Below, piece after piece: positions 7,838 to 17,400 of a DNA stretch of 61,939 bases. The notes below the pieces were generated by a model. The model made no database searches. It saw only the letters and a list, made by a program, of their open reading frames with translations, and was not told where the DNA came from. A program made the translations under genes and the position numbers. Source of the stretch: a virus; the IMG/VR virus record IMGVR_UViG_3300021475_000013, positions 1-61,939 of that record. One strand, given 5' to 3'. How positions within the stretch are numbered: position 1 is the stretch's first letter; every line of letters begins with the position of its first letter.

Positions 7838-8956
7838 CTATACCAATCGTGCACGATAATCCCCATCCTCATCTAACTCAAGTGCTACACCACCTTTTGA
7901 CGGTGGCTTGTACCCCGCTCTATACGCATACGTATTCGCCCACCTCAAGAATGAGGGGCATATGACGATCCACTGTGTCATGTATTTCAACCGACAATTC
8001 ATCGAGTCCTCCACCAAGCAGGTCTCCGCTTCCGCTATCGCGTCATGGACATGTCCTTGAACGAAGAACTGAATGTCCGATGTGAAGTTTTTCGGCTTTG
8101 ATGCCATGTTAAGCTTACCGCCCTTAGTCTGAGAGTTTCCGAATCCGTGCTGTATATAAAATGACCACTTGTGATTATTGGCCAATACTGACATGAGAAC
8201 AGGTCCCGCAAAGTATGGAATGGAAAGACGATCACAAAGTATCTTCATAAAATCTATGCCTGTCTTTTTGTACGTACGCCATTCGTGATTACCGCTTGTT
8301 GCAACTAAAATCTTGTGAGCGATAGGCACCAACATCTCTACCATCTCGTCGAGCTGTGATTGCGGATTAACGTTCTGATCGTACGTCATACCACGTCCAT
8401 CGTCGATTGCATTCTCAACTAAATCACCGCCGAGAATGACGTACACGTTATCAGTGTTCTTTATCCACTTCAGATACGATAGAAACTTATCCTTTCGATG
8501 TGCCACATTGCCATAGTGAACATCAAATAGTGGTGCTATATTCATCTTCTTTTCGAAGTCGTTAAGTTGCACCACGATATATGGCTGTGTCGTACCGTCG
8601 GTATCTTTGCCGATATGGTAACTCCAGTCTCTCTTTTTTATATCAAAATCTTTCCTCGGTTCAGGGAGAAGAATGTATACGTTCTCTCCTTTTTCATTTA
8701 TCTGCTTGAACAGATTTAATCCTTCGTACTTCTTTTTAAGGGGTGCAAGACTTTTCAAACGATACAAAACCTCTTTCTCTGTGCGCGCCTTAGAAAGAAA
8801 TATCGGTACGCTATACAATCCATTCTTACTCAATCCAAGTCTTCTCCTTCGGTGTTCTACTTGCTTGAGACTCAATCCAAGCTCACGAGCGATTTCAGGG
8901 TCAGACATTACTTTGTAATGATCTTTTATGAAATCGTTAATCTCGTCGTGTGTCAT
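7838..8956 (-). CDS. metallophosphoesterase with N-terminal HTH
   Basis: 372 residues. Calcineurin-like phosphoesterase motifs appear in order: DVHYG (D-x-H), GGDLVEN (GD), SGNHEW (GNHE), QHG, and QGHVHDA (GHxH), together forming a di-metal site. Residues about 18-45 form a helix-turn-helix (SDPEIARELGLSLKQVEHRR), suggesting nucleic-acid binding. It shares four bases with the upstream peptidase gene. It probably hydrolyses a phosphodiester such as DNA, RNA or a cyclic nucleotide. Its place among virion genes is unusual. Confidence 0.85.
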   Translation of the reverse strand: MTHDEINDFIKDHYKVMSDPEIARELGLSLKQVEHRRRRLGLSKNGLYSVPIFLSKARTEKEVLYRLKSLAPLKKKYEGLNLFKQINEKGENVYILLPEPRKDFDIKKRDWSYHIGKDTDGTTQPYIVVQLNDFEKKMNIAPLFDVHYGNVAHRKDKFLSYLKWIKNTDNVYVILGGDLVENAIDDGRGMTYDQNVNPQSQLDEMVEMLVPIAHKILVATSGNHEWRTYKKTGIDFMKILCDRLSIPYFAGPVLMSVLANNHKWSFYIQHGFGNSQTKGGKLNMASKPKNFTSDIQFFVQGHVHDAIAEAETCLVEDSMNCRLKYMTQWIVICPSFLRWANTYAYRAGYKPPSKGGVALELDEDGDYRARLV

Positions 8957-9834
8957 TTTATGATTCCTATGTTTCTCATTACCTGTATGATTTCCTCGAC
9001 CTCTTGAAATGTCACTTGTGGTGAATTATCTGTCGGTGCTACGAGTCCAGCGATCCATGCCTCCGTTGGTTTGTACTGAGAATGATAGAAAAATCCATTG
9101 CCCGCATCGTACTGATAATCCTTACTGCCCCATAACTTAGACCATGAGTTTTTATTGTTATTCAAATCGAACGCCCCCGCAGGTCCATCGCCATATGCAT
9201 ATACAAGGTTTGCATGACCATCAATGATCGATGCTGGTGGTCGAAGCGGAAAGATATCTTGCGCTTCCCATGATGTACGCCCGTCAACTGCCGTATACCA
9301 TTCCTTGCCTAATTCAAATCTAACTGCGACTAGATCATATAATCGAATACACCCCGCAAATATCACTGGATCGACTGGTACCTGCTCGAACCATCCAATC
9401 TTGTAGTTTAAAGCCTCACGCGCGGCCGATTCTGGTATTGTTTGATTTATGAACTCTATCCACGAAAGATTAACATTCGTAGGAAATGTAGACTCTTTGC
9501 ACACGCCATATAACTTTGCGGCCGTGAATGCCGCCCAAATTGACGATCCTTCAATCTGATCCTTATCAACAAGAAGTTTTGTTTTGATCGCCAAGTCCGC
9601 AACTGACAGCTCCACATACACGCCTGTACTTTTCCAAATAAGCTTTTCAAGATACGAGACAACAACCTCCATCGTGCATATACCTCGAGGTCCCTGCATT
9701 TTAACCACCAAAGCACTTATGTCTGAGCTGTACGAATCCACAGGGGCTGAATACGATGTAATTGCTGGTCTAGTCATTATGACCTGTATTGGCGATGGTG
9801 ATGCGCCGCCAGCTACGATTGGGTAATCTTTCAT
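8953..9834 (-). CDS. papain-like cysteine peptidase
   Basis: 293 residues with the C1 catalytic set in order: QGPRGIC (Gln47, Cys53, the Q-x5-C spacing of papain), DGHANLVYAYG (His207) and NKNSWSKLWG (Asn229). No signal peptide is evident. It overlaps the metallophosphoesterase (ATGA) and follows an XhlA-like membrane protein. In this context it may be a virion-associated or host-surface-digesting enzyme; a role in capsid maturation is less likely because a prohead protease is already present. Confidence 0.78.
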   Translation of the reverse strand: MKDYPIVAGGASPSPIQVIMTRPAITSYSAPVDSYSSDISALVVKMQGPRGICTMEVVVSYLEKLIWKSTGVYVELSVADLAIKTKLLVDKDQIEGSSIWAAFTAAKLYGVCKESTFPTNVNLSWIEFINQTIPESAAREALNYKIGWFEQVPVDPVIFAGCIRLYDLVAVRFELGKEWYTAVDGRTSWEAQDIFPLRPPASIIDGHANLVYAYGDGPAGAFDLNNNKNSWSKLWGSKDYQYDAGNGFFYHSQYKPTEAWIAGLVAPTDNSPQVTFQEVEEIIQVMRNIGIIK

Positions 9835-10130
9835 TTTGAAACTTTGTTAGTTTGCAGTACGTTAATCTGGTTCTGCAAGCTCGTGAGTATCTCATTCTCT
9901 ATCGTCGAGCGGTTGTTTTCATTCGATACGTTGTAGGCGTAGACCGCCAGAGGCATGACGATGACTATGAATATACCTATGGACATGCCGATGCCCGTCC
10001 TCCATCTTTCGAGCATAGATACTCGTCCGTTGGTTTTCGCCGTCTGAGCCTCGATACGATGAAGAGTCTCGTTTATCGTCGCAAGAAACTCTTGAATCTC
10101 CCTATTGCTGTATGGTTGTTCTTCTTTCAT
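9831..10130 (-). CDS. coiled-coil membrane protein, XhlA-like
   Basis: 99 residues from ATG 10130 (ATGA overlap with the upstream gene). An N-terminal helical heptad region (EFLATINETLHRIEAQTAK) precedes one transmembrane segment (IGMSIGIFIVIVMPLAVYAY), followed by a short helical tail. The layout matches XhlA/hemolysin-type accessory proteins found near lysis or tail-spike genes. Likely in the cytoplasmic membrane. Role inferred only from topology. Confidence 0.6.
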   Translation of the reverse strand: MKEEQPYSNREIQEFLATINETLHRIEAQTAKTNGRVSMLERWRTGIGMSIGIFIVIVMPLAVYAYNVSNENNRSTIENEILTSLQNQINVLQTNKVSK

Positions 10131-10456
10131 ATTTTGAACCATTGTAATGCGGTGCCCGAATAAATATAAGAAGCGAAGCTTGCCACCGCGAGGGAGGTGA
10201 GTGCACCGATGATTGTGCCGCCGTTCATCGTGAGGAGCGTGACGATTTGAGAAGAGCAGATATTGACCACGTCTCCATCGGTCGGACTGCCGTTCATCGT
10301 CATAGTAAGAGATGCGATTGTGCCAGACGGATTGACGATGAGGTTGACCGTCTGTCCCGCGTTTATATTCACGGTAGAAGCGGCCGCAGGCGTCGTGTAC
10401 TGGAGGATAGGTGCCTTTGCGAAGGTCGTAGGGTTGTTTGTTGATGCGTCTGACAT
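10127..10456 (-). CDS. small beta-rich virion protein
   Basis: 109 residues rich in Thr, Ser and Asn (VNINAGQTVNLIVNPSGTIA, MTMNGSPTDGDVVNICSSQ). The pattern resembles the end domain of phage fibre or spike proteins. It lies between the secreted repeat protein and the XhlA-like gene. A tail-spike tip or appendage subunit is likely but unproven. Confidence 0.55.
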   Translation of the reverse strand: MSDASTNNPTTFAKAPILQYTTPAAASTVNINAGQTVNLIVNPSGTIASLTMTMNGSPTDGDVVNICSSQIVTLLTMNGGTIIGALTSLAVASFASYIYSGTALQWFKI

Positions 10457-10457
10457 G

Positions 10458-11810
10458 TTAGTTACATTGAGAATAATTGGATGCCACCTTCGAAAAGAGC
10501 GTACCTGCGACTGTGTACAGCTCCGTATACCCTCCGCCTGCTCCTGCGTCTTTGACTATGAGGCATCCGCCGCCGCTTCCCGATTCGAGGAGAAGATTGG
10601 CGGTAGATGAGGCGGAGGTGTAGTCGTCTATGACAGTGACGGGACTAGTAGTTGAGAAACCTGTGTGGTCTTTGTTGTCTATCAGAAAATCAGTGCCTGT
10701 CGTTGATGCGAAGTCTACAAGATATGTTCCTACGGGAGTTGATGAAGTCGCTTGAACTGATAATTCGGCAAACGGAGAAGTCGAAGCTATTCCGATTTTG
10801 AATTGAGGTGTAATCCTCATGGATTCTTTTTGACGATTGTTCGCATAGAACTCTATATTTCCATTTGTGGGAATTGAACCATTACTTAATTCTGAAAATA
10901 TAAAGTTTGCATCTGAATATCCCTCAAAGACAGTATTTGAATTCTGTGAGGCTGGTATGAATTGGAAAAATTCATCATTTGTTCCGAATACTGTTTGGTC
11001 GGAAAGAGAAAAAAGACTACCAGTACCTAGACCAATAGCCACTGTCCCTGCACCAGCACCATAAGAGAGATTGATCCAATCATTATATAGATTTGAATTG
11101 ACCCCTCCACCCGTGATGATTCCTTCAACATCAAGAAAACTTTTGCAAGTAAAATAACAAGGTCCTAGACCGCCTCCAGGTGTCGTTGCACTAGGTTTGA
11201 AAAGATTCACGTTATTGCTACTGATTGGATTATTCGTTCCTAATCCGACGTACGATTGATTGTTCGCAGAACCAATATAAAACGCAGGGCTAGAGCTTCC
11301 GAGTGCTTGGACGTTTATTGCAGGAGTAGAGCTTGCGACACTCACCGTGAGGGTAGCGAGACTATTTCCCGCACCGACAGTCGCCGTATTCGATACGTCT
11401 ATATTAGTCGTGGTAGCGTTCGTGGTAGTGCTATTGAGACCTGTGAAGTTCTGTAGCGTAGTGGAAGAATTGAAAAGCACTCCGATGGTCGTCGTCGGAG
11501 TGATATAGTTTCCTACCTGTGCCCACGGCTCGAACTGCGATGCCCAGTAATTCTGCGAGGTCGTTGACCAGTTTGAAGAACCTCCGCCTCCACACCCAGT
11601 ACAGGTGCCCGAGACAGTGAGATTGTTGAATGAAGCATTCGATGTTGAATTTCCGATCGTCCACAGATTGCTTTGAGGCAAAATACTTGTTCCAGAGAGA
11701 TAGAAAAGGCTGGCTGGCGTGATACCTCCGTTGATACCCGCGAAAACAGGGTTTGCAAAGAGAATCATTCCCGCTATGACCGCCAATAGAGTTTTGATTT
11801 TTGTTTTCAT
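10458..11810 (-). CDS. secreted Ser/Thr-rich repeat protein with spike-like N-module
   Basis: 450 residues from ATG 11810, chosen because it gives a clear signal peptide: KTKIK charged start, LLAVIAGMILFANP core, VFA cleavage. Residues about 30-72 (SLFYLSGTSILPQSNLWTIG) match the N-terminus of the neighbouring beta-helix spike. The rest is NSTTTNATTT-type repeats and beta-strand modules ending in Gly-rich GSGGGC. I associate this composition with surface proteins of Parcubacteria. It may be exported to the cell surface (receptor masking or decoy), or be a fibre subunit carrying an unexpected export signal. Confidence 0.65.
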   Translation of the reverse strand: MKTKIKTLLAVIAGMILFANPVFAGINGGITPASLFYLSGTSILPQSNLWTIGNSTSNASFNNLTVSGTCTGCGGGGSSNWSTTSQNYWASQFEPWAQVGNYITPTTTIGVLFNSSTTLQNFTGLNSTTTNATTTNIDVSNTATVGAGNSLATLTVSVASSTPAINVQALGSSSPAFYIGSANNQSYVGLGTNNPISSNNVNLFKPSATTPGGGLGPCYFTCKSFLDVEGIITGGGVNSNLYNDWINLSYGAGAGTVAIGLGTGSLFSLSDQTVFGTNDEFFQFIPASQNSNTVFEGYSDANFIFSELSNGSIPTNGNIEFYANNRQKESMRITPQFKIGIASTSPFAELSVQATSSTPVGTYLVDFASTTGTDFLIDNKDHTGFSTTSPVTVIDDYTSASSTANLLLESGSGGGCLIVKDAGAGGGYTELYTVAGTLFSKVASNYSQCN

Positions 11811-11815
11811 ATATT

Positions 11816-13942
11816 CTACACTATCTGAGTAATTTTCATGTGACTTCCTATCCACACGCGGGAAGTACCACTTGAACTATTCTGTGCGAATTGAGGGAAA
11901 TACGTTCCTGAAGAATTGACAAGTACGTTTCCTGTAATCGTAACATAATAATCCGTATCAGATGTTCCAGCTATATTGAAATTACTATTCAATCCACCAG
12001 GATTTCCAGCATTTGTTATGAGTTTACTGCTGTTATCCAGGAATGTGAATTGCCATCGAGAATTTCCATCCAAAACAGCAGTACCGTTCACTCCCAATTT
12101 GAATCCTCCGACAGTGTCAGAATAAATAAAGAGATGTATCTCGCACCAGTATTTTTTACCCGCAAGGAGATATGCTGAAAGACCTGGAATAACGGCGATA
12201 GTCGTATCCGTGGTTTTATTGAAAGTACTCGTAGTCACAAGATTCGTGTCTACATTTCCAATCAGAGTCGAATTATTTTCTTGATTGAGTGTCTGTTGCA
12301 TACTCGAAAGAGTGTAATCAGTACCCGCAATCGTCCAGATAGTGCCTGGAGGCACATGATTGAAATCTCCCGTATATGTAAAAGGCTGAACTCCAGGTGT
12401 TACTTTGATAATTTGATTTCCTCCTATATTTGTCCTATAGGATGTACCAGAAAGATTTATCGCACCTCCCATATTATTATTGAATATGATAAGAAAGTTT
12501 GAACCACCTGGATTGGCTGACACTTTCGTGATAACGGTCGCATTCACCATATTTATCACGGTTCCGTTTCCGCTATTTGTCACATATATGAATCCTGTAG
12601 AAGCCTGTGCTGAACCGATGAACGTGTCGTTATAAGAATTGAGTATGCCAACTCCGAGGAATTGGTAAGGTTGAATATAAGGCGTGGCATTCGTAATCTC
12701 TGTCATTATGAATTGATTGTCTTGGGAATTTACGGTATCGCCCCCTTCAGTGATATATACGACATCGTAGCAAACATTGTTCCAAAAATTCTGAATCAAT
12801 GCTCCGTTACCGAATATATTCGTGTAGTTCCTAAGAGAAGGACAATTTGAAACGGTAATCATAGAAAATCCACCACCACCGTCGGCATGAGCCGTCAACA
12901 AACTTCCGCCTGCCGTTCGTGCGTAGGAAATACCATCTGCCGCGATACCATAAGCCCCGATACAATTTACTATGTTGACGGTATCCATTCCTGTGCCATT
13001 GAAATAAAATCCGATTGAGGAGTATCCGCCGTAATCTCCAGCAACTCCTTGACCTATGAAGGTGCTATTCTTCACAGTGCCGCTACCGATCAACATACTA
13101 TGTTTCGAACCATCGTAGACGAAACATCCATCTACGATTGAGTTCCTGTTCACGACCAAAGAACCATCATTATAGAGATTTCTCTGAGTCTGAATTCCTT
13201 GAACAAAAGCGTTATTTCCGAGCCATACGCCTCTATCACGCATCGCAGAATATATACCTTGCGTCGAATTAGCCGTCGCTGGAGGTATCGTTCCAGCCCA
13301 CGTTTGGACGTAGAGAATGTTATTTACTCCATCGTATGCGAAACTTCCAGGAGTTGATTCGACTTTAGATATAGTCGTTGCTCCGTTAAAAGAGTGAGCA
13401 TCCTGCCAAGAAAGATGAGTTATCTGTGAAGAACCAGTCGCGGCATTATCCCAGATACCTATTTGTTCATCTACACCTTCTGGAATGACGATAGTCTTTT
13501 GAAAAGTGAATGTCTTTCCAGACGTTAGAGTCCAACCAGATGTAAAAGCATCAGAGCAATCAATGATAGGTGCAGGTCCTTGTCCATAAGCGATAACAGA
13601 TATATTGTCAGTTGAATTTAGATTCAATACACCCATAGCGGATGAGTTCCAGTTTGAACCACGAGCGAGATATATGATGGAACCCGATGGCGGGTTTATA
13701 GAGTTCAACTGCGTAAGTGTTTGTATTGGAGACGAAATAGAAGTACCGCTATTCGCATCGTTTCCATGAACAGAATCAACATAATAGTTGACAGATGTCG
13801 TTCCAGTTATACTGCCAGTCACAGTGACATTTCTAGCTGTGATATCCATCGAAGAATTACCCAGTTTCCATGCTGAGCTTCTAGGAATTATATTTATACC
13901 TGAAAGGTATAGGGGAGTTGTTTGGTCTATTCCGTCGTCCAT
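11816..13942 (-). CDS. right-handed beta-helix tailspike
   Basis: 708 residues. Residues about 8-45 are the short module also found in the next gene (LYLSGINIIPRSSAWKLGNS). From about residue 52 a pectate-lyase-like beta-helix begins (VDSVHGNDANSGTSISSPIQ, then repeating rungs such as IDCSDAFTSGW and VNCIGAYGIAADG). A beta-sandwich end domain closes it. Beta-helix spikes bind and often cleave surface polysaccharide, so this is the probable host-recognition protein. Catalytic residues cannot be placed by eye. Confidence 0.78.
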   Translation of the reverse strand: MDDGIDQTTPLYLSGINIIPRSSAWKLGNSSMDITARNVTVTGSITGTTSVNYYVDSVHGNDANSGTSISSPIQTLTQLNSINPPSGSIIYLARGSNWNSSAMGVLNLNSTDNISVIAYGQGPAPIIDCSDAFTSGWTLTSGKTFTFQKTIVIPEGVDEQIGIWDNAATGSSQITHLSWQDAHSFNGATTISKVESTPGSFAYDGVNNILYVQTWAGTIPPATANSTQGIYSAMRDRGVWLGNNAFVQGIQTQRNLYNDGSLVVNRNSIVDGCFVYDGSKHSMLIGSGTVKNSTFIGQGVAGDYGGYSSIGFYFNGTGMDTVNIVNCIGAYGIAADGISYARTAGGSLLTAHADGGGGFSMITVSNCPSLRNYTNIFGNGALIQNFWNNVCYDVVYITEGGDTVNSQDNQFIMTEITNATPYIQPYQFLGVGILNSYNDTFIGSAQASTGFIYVTNSGNGTVINMVNATVITKVSANPGGSNFLIIFNNNMGGAINLSGTSYRTNIGGNQIIKVTPGVQPFTYTGDFNHVPPGTIWTIAGTDYTLSSMQQTLNQENNSTLIGNVDTNLVTTSTFNKTTDTTIAVIPGLSAYLLAGKKYWCEIHLFIYSDTVGGFKLGVNGTAVLDGNSRWQFTFLDNSSKLITNAGNPGGLNSNFNIAGTSDTDYYVTITGNVLVNSSGTYFPQFAQNSSSGTSRVWIGSHMKITQIV

Positions 13943-13951
13943 ATTATATTT

Positions 13952-14245
13952 TTACTGCCACGTCTCTATCTCTAGAGTCATAGAAGAAGAGCCTGTTGCG
14001 AAGTAGATTGGAAGGCCAGCAGGCAGATTCGTCGAATTGATTTCCTTCGATGAACCTGCGGGAATCGTCATATAGGGATTGGTCTGGCTGGCTACGACAC
14101 CTTTTGCGTACGACATGAAAAGGTTCGTGCCAGGGTCGCGGAGCTTGAAGAGTATGTAGTGGACGTTTGCGGGTACGTTATAGACGTATTCCGTGTTCGC
14201 ACTGGTCATCGTGAGCGTCGCAATGGTTGGTACTGTTATTTGCAT
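13952..14245 (-). CDS. small beta-rich structural protein
   Basis: 97 residues, all beta by appearance (ATLTMTSANTEYVYNVPANV, SYAKGVVASQTNPYMTIPAG). It sits between portal and tailspike genes. Likely a virion decoration or spike-anchoring protein; no family recognised. Confidence 0.55.
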   Translation of the reverse strand: MQITVPTIATLTMTSANTEYVYNVPANVHYILFKLRDPGTNLFMSYAKGVVASQTNPYMTIPAGSSKEINSTNLPAGLPIYFATGSSSMTLEIETWQ

Positions 14246-14271
14246 ATTGATTTATGTATTAATTATATAAA

Positions 14272-15849
14272 CTATCTCTTGTTTTTGTTCTTACTTGATA
14301 TGGCCGCAAGAATTCTTGATGCCATAGACTTCTTTTTCGGTGTATCGCTTTGATCTCGATACGGCTTTTCTTTACCGACCTCGTCAGGTCTCTCACCTTC
14401 TTCTTTCGTGTCTGCTTCTTTTTTCTCTGGCTGATCAGTTTTTTCTTCATCGCCTTTCGCTTCACCATCACCCTCCTCATCCTGTTGCGTTGAAATCATA
14501 GGCACATATCCGCTTGCCGTGAGCACCATCGGTTGATTGAACGTATCATCCTCATACGGCTCTTTACCTGCCGCTCGACGGGCTTCATTAACAGTCCATA
14601 CACCTGCTTGAAGATTCTTAGTCGCTATATCTGCTCCATCCTTAGGATCGACAATGTCTGTACCTACCCAGTCGAACTCCAAATCTTCGTAACCAAAGTC
14701 CTTCCAAATGATCTCCTGATTGAAGACCTCCTTGATCAAATGCAAAATAGAGCTATATCCTTTCTGATCCGAAATATCTTTCTGAGTCTCAGAGACGTTC
14801 TTTGAACCGACATCATCTGTCAGTCCTATGTCCTGTCCGCCAAGACCATATGCGGCAGCCAATAGTCTCGCGAGAAACTTATTGTACTCCATCATCTGCA
14901 TATCATTGTTCGTCGCGTCTTTGAGATTCAAAACCTTTGCATCCGTACCTCCAGCCATGATCGCTGGGCGGTGGAAGTTTCCCATAAGCTCCGACGTAAG
15001 GTATTGGCGATACGCTTCCACGTCTCGCTGGTTGACCTGACCCATGATTTGAAGAATGATCGGCGGGAAAGCCCCGTCCTCGAAATATGTGCCGTTGTAG
15101 TTATCAATGTTCAATAGATTGGCTACGACTGAAATAACACCCTCAAGCGGGGAAAGTCCGTAACCAATACCCTCCATCGATCCTTGCGGATGCATGTGGA
15201 AATTTAGGAAGTCGCGCTTTGGCCACGCCGCGATAATCTCACCCGACTCGGGTCCGCCGTATTGGGAATTATTTAGAATCTGAACATACGAAACAGGCAG
15301 GTCATCCATACCATCTTTCGTATCAAGTGGGATTTGAACATCTTGATTGCCATGCTCGTCAAACACAGGACGAATGGTTGATGAATCTACGAAATGAAGC
15401 TCCGCAAGCTTTCCGTCTGGAAAGCGTGTCTTTTCTACAGATACCGAGTCAAGTACTAGTAAGTCCTCGACCATCTTATCGAGAAGCGTACGCATGGTCT
15501 CATCGTTCTTATTGGGATGCCTGAATAGGTCTGTGACCTCCTTGATACGCGGATCCTTTTTGTCCGACACAGTGTCAGTCGAATCAATCGGCTTCACAAC
15601 CCACTTAGTCTTGGTAACCTTTTCCTTGAGCGTGTTTATACAAATGCGGGCGATGTGAACCGACTGCGCCGCGCGACGAAGCACGTCAAACGAAATGCGT
15701 CCAGGCTTCGTGATGCCCTTTTCAATGAAAGATACGTTCCTCTGTCTGTCGCTTTCAAATACTAATCCACGTTGCGGAGTGATCATGCGATCCGCCTTGG
15801 TAAATGATTCGACAGTCACCGACGGAGCTTTGATAGTTTCTTCTGACAT
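14272..15849 (-). CDS. portal protein
   Basis: 525 residues. The family pattern for siphovirus portals is clear: VHIARICINTLKEKVTKTKW near the N-terminus, then YGLSPLEGVISVVANLLNID, then a crown region with AAAYGLGGQDIGLTDD and QEIIWKDFG. The C-terminal 80 residues are a charged, probably disordered tail (Lys/Glu/Asp-rich). The dodecameric portal is the DNA channel at one capsid vertex and the dock for terminase. Terminase is about 12 kb upstream; the glycan cassette has been inserted between them. Confidence 0.9.
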   Translation of the reverse strand: MSEETIKAPSVTVESFTKADRMITPQRGLVFESDRQRNVSFIEKGITKPGRISFDVLRRAAQSVHIARICINTLKEKVTKTKWVVKPIDSTDTVSDKKDPRIKEVTDLFRHPNKNDETMRTLLDKMVEDLLVLDSVSVEKTRFPDGKLAELHFVDSSTIRPVFDEHGNQDVQIPLDTKDGMDDLPVSYVQILNNSQYGGPESGEIIAAWPKRDFLNFHMHPQGSMEGIGYGLSPLEGVISVVANLLNIDNYNGTYFEDGAFPPIILQIMGQVNQRDVEAYRQYLTSELMGNFHRPAIMAGGTDAKVLNLKDATNNDMQMMEYNKFLARLLAAAYGLGGQDIGLTDDVGSKNVSETQKDISDQKGYSSILHLIKEVFNQEIIWKDFGYEDLEFDWVGTDIVDPKDGADIATKNLQAGVWTVNEARRAAGKEPYEDDTFNQPMVLTASGYVPMISTQQDEEGDGEAKGDEEKTDQPEKKEADTKEEGERPDEVGKEKPYRDQSDTPKKKSMASRILAAISSKNKNKR

Positions 15850-15869
15850 ATGTTGTAATTATAACGATT

Positions 15870-16238
15870 TTAAGCCAGATTGTTATTGGCGTGTATCTTC
15901 CGCATTTTAAGGACAATCTGATTGATACTCGACACGTATTTGTACCCGAGCATCTCCTGTATATCCTTGCGCTTATACCCGAGTGAAATGAACAGTAGAA
16001 CTATCGACTCATGCATCGGCAATCGATAAATGAAATCTTCGACATCAAAAGTATTTATAGACTCTTCAAAAGACGGAGCGACAAGATTGATAAAATCTTC
16101 TCCCTCATACTCTGATTGATATGACCTCACTATTGGTTTGACGTAATACTTGAATCCTTTTCGCGGGGCGCAAAGAGATGAAATCCATTTTTTCTGTGCC
16201 TCGTATATTCTATACTCCTTTGATATCTGGTTTAGCAT
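15870..16238 (-). CDS. sigma-region-4-like HTH protein
   Basis: 122 residues. The C-terminal half, LPMHESIVLLFISLGYKRKD followed by IQEMLGYKYVSSINQIVLKM, has the layout of sigma-70 region 4 (helix of 'polymerisation' residues, then HTH). Region 2 is absent. It overlaps the preceding gene by 29 bases and precedes portal. It may be a late-gene transcription factor. Moderate confidence in the HTH, low in the role. Confidence 0.55.
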   Translation of the reverse strand: MLNQISKEYRIYEAQKKWISSLCAPRKGFKYYVKPIVRSYQSEYEGEDFINLVAPSFEESINTFDVEDFIYRLPMHESIVLLFISLGYKRKDIQEMLGYKYVSSINQIVLKMRKIHANNNLA

Positions 16239-16806
16239 CTGGTGTTTTCCACAAAAGCATGAGCGACGGTGTCCACTCTCCTAAGAACCATTCCGCATAC
16301 TCCGTCGTTGAACTCTTTCCCTTAACTATAACAAACACAGCGAATGAATCAACGAAGAACTTATTGAGTGCGATAGTGTGCTGATATCTTTTCATCGGCG
16401 AGAATATCTGATACAGGGTCAACCCCTCATCTTTCTTTGCCTGAGCGTTTCTTTTCACTTGCTTCATCTGGCTCTTAAACTTTCTTTCCTCCAAACTCAT
16501 TCGTTTCACTACGAAATAAAAGAATAGACTAGCATTTTCCTGTTTATCTTCATCTCCCTTATGCTTATCCGCCCACTCCCTAAGAATAATGAATATGGCC
16601 TGCCGAGCCGCATCGATTGTAAATTTGTGCGGTAGATACGGAGGCAGTCCAGGTAAAAGTGGCGCGCGCGGGTCGCGAGCTATGCGCTCGAGCATATTGT
16701 CCTTGTGCATTATATGCTTCTTGACGAGCAATTCATTGGCCACTCTCGCGGCATTTTTGAGTTGTTCTATAGGGAGTCTCTTTCGTGGTGGACTATTTTT
16801 AAGCAT
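16210..16806 (-). CDS. conserved-looking protein of unknown function
   Basis: 198 residues, basic at the N-terminus (LKNSPPRKRLP), with aromatic-rich helices (AIFIILREWADKHKG, SLFFYFVVKRMSLEERK). It overlaps the HTH gene downstream by 29 bases. Gene order (between glycan cassette and portal) gives no firm hint. Confidence 0.55.
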   Translation of the reverse strand: MLKNSPPRKRLPIEQLKNAARVANELLVKKHIMHKDNMLERIARDPRAPLLPGLPPYLPHKFTIDAARQAIFIILREWADKHKGDEDKQENASLFFYFVVKRMSLEERKFKSQMKQVKRNAQAKKDEGLTLYQIFSPMKRYQHTIALNKFFVDSFAVFVIVKGKSSTTEYAEWFLGEWTPSLMLLWKTPDAKPDIKGV

Positions 16807-16816
16807 TATAATCTTA

Positions 16817-17164
16817 TTAACCTGCTCTGCGTGTCTCTGTCGCCGCCAGATGCGCTACTGATGCATGTTTAGGATCGTTCGGGTCAACCATCATAGAAAG
16901 AATATCACGAGGAACTATACTCCGTCTCTTTTGCTGTGGTGGAGATGGCGGTAATGTATCCACAACATCTCTCATGACAGGCAGAGTGGGTGTATGATCA
17001 CGTTCACGAACAACATCCGTAAACACCTGCTTCTGCGGTTGATTGATCGGGCAATTTTTTCCCTTGACCATTCTGATAACAACAATTTCACATTCCTCAA
17101 CAGGATGATACTGCCCGCATCCCTCGCACTTCGCCATCTCAACGGTTGGTATTTCTATTGACAT
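16817..17164 (-). CDS. small protein with one zinc-knuckle-like motif
   Basis: 115 residues. The N-terminus has CEGCGQYHPVEEC, a possible metal site. The remainder is Pro-rich and charged. It shares one base with the upstream 76-residue gene, a sign of co-translation. Function unknown. Confidence 0.5.
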   Translation of the reverse strand: MSIEIPTVEMAKCEGCGQYHPVEECEIVVIRMVKGKNCPINQPQKQVFTDVVRERDHTPTLPVMRDVVDTLPPSPPQQKRRSIVPRDILSMMVDPNDPKHASVAHLAATETRRAG

Positions 17165-17394
17165 TATATTTCTATATTAAGACTTTTAAGCTTGGCGATT
17201 ATTTCGAGCTTATAATCGTCGGGCAACGTGCGCGATCCTATCGGTGAAGTAACTAACCGCGTCAACTCAACTACACGCACGTCGTATGCCTTAACGTCAT
17301 TGAGCTTTCGTGCCACCCACGTAAAGAACGTAATAGCAGTCATTTCCTTGATCGTGAGACCGCCTACGTTCTTGTTCAAGATTTCTAGTTCCAT
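17164..17394 (-). CDS. small helical protein, unknown function
   Basis: 76 residues (LTIKEMTAITFFTWVARKLN). It is a tightly packed member of the operon between the glycan genes and portal. No recognised family. Confidence 0.5.
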   Translation of the reverse strand: MELEILNKNVGGLTIKEMTAITFFTWVARKLNDVKAYDVRVVELTRLVTSPIGSRTLPDDYKLEIIAKLKSLNIEI

Positions 17395-17400
17395 GATATT

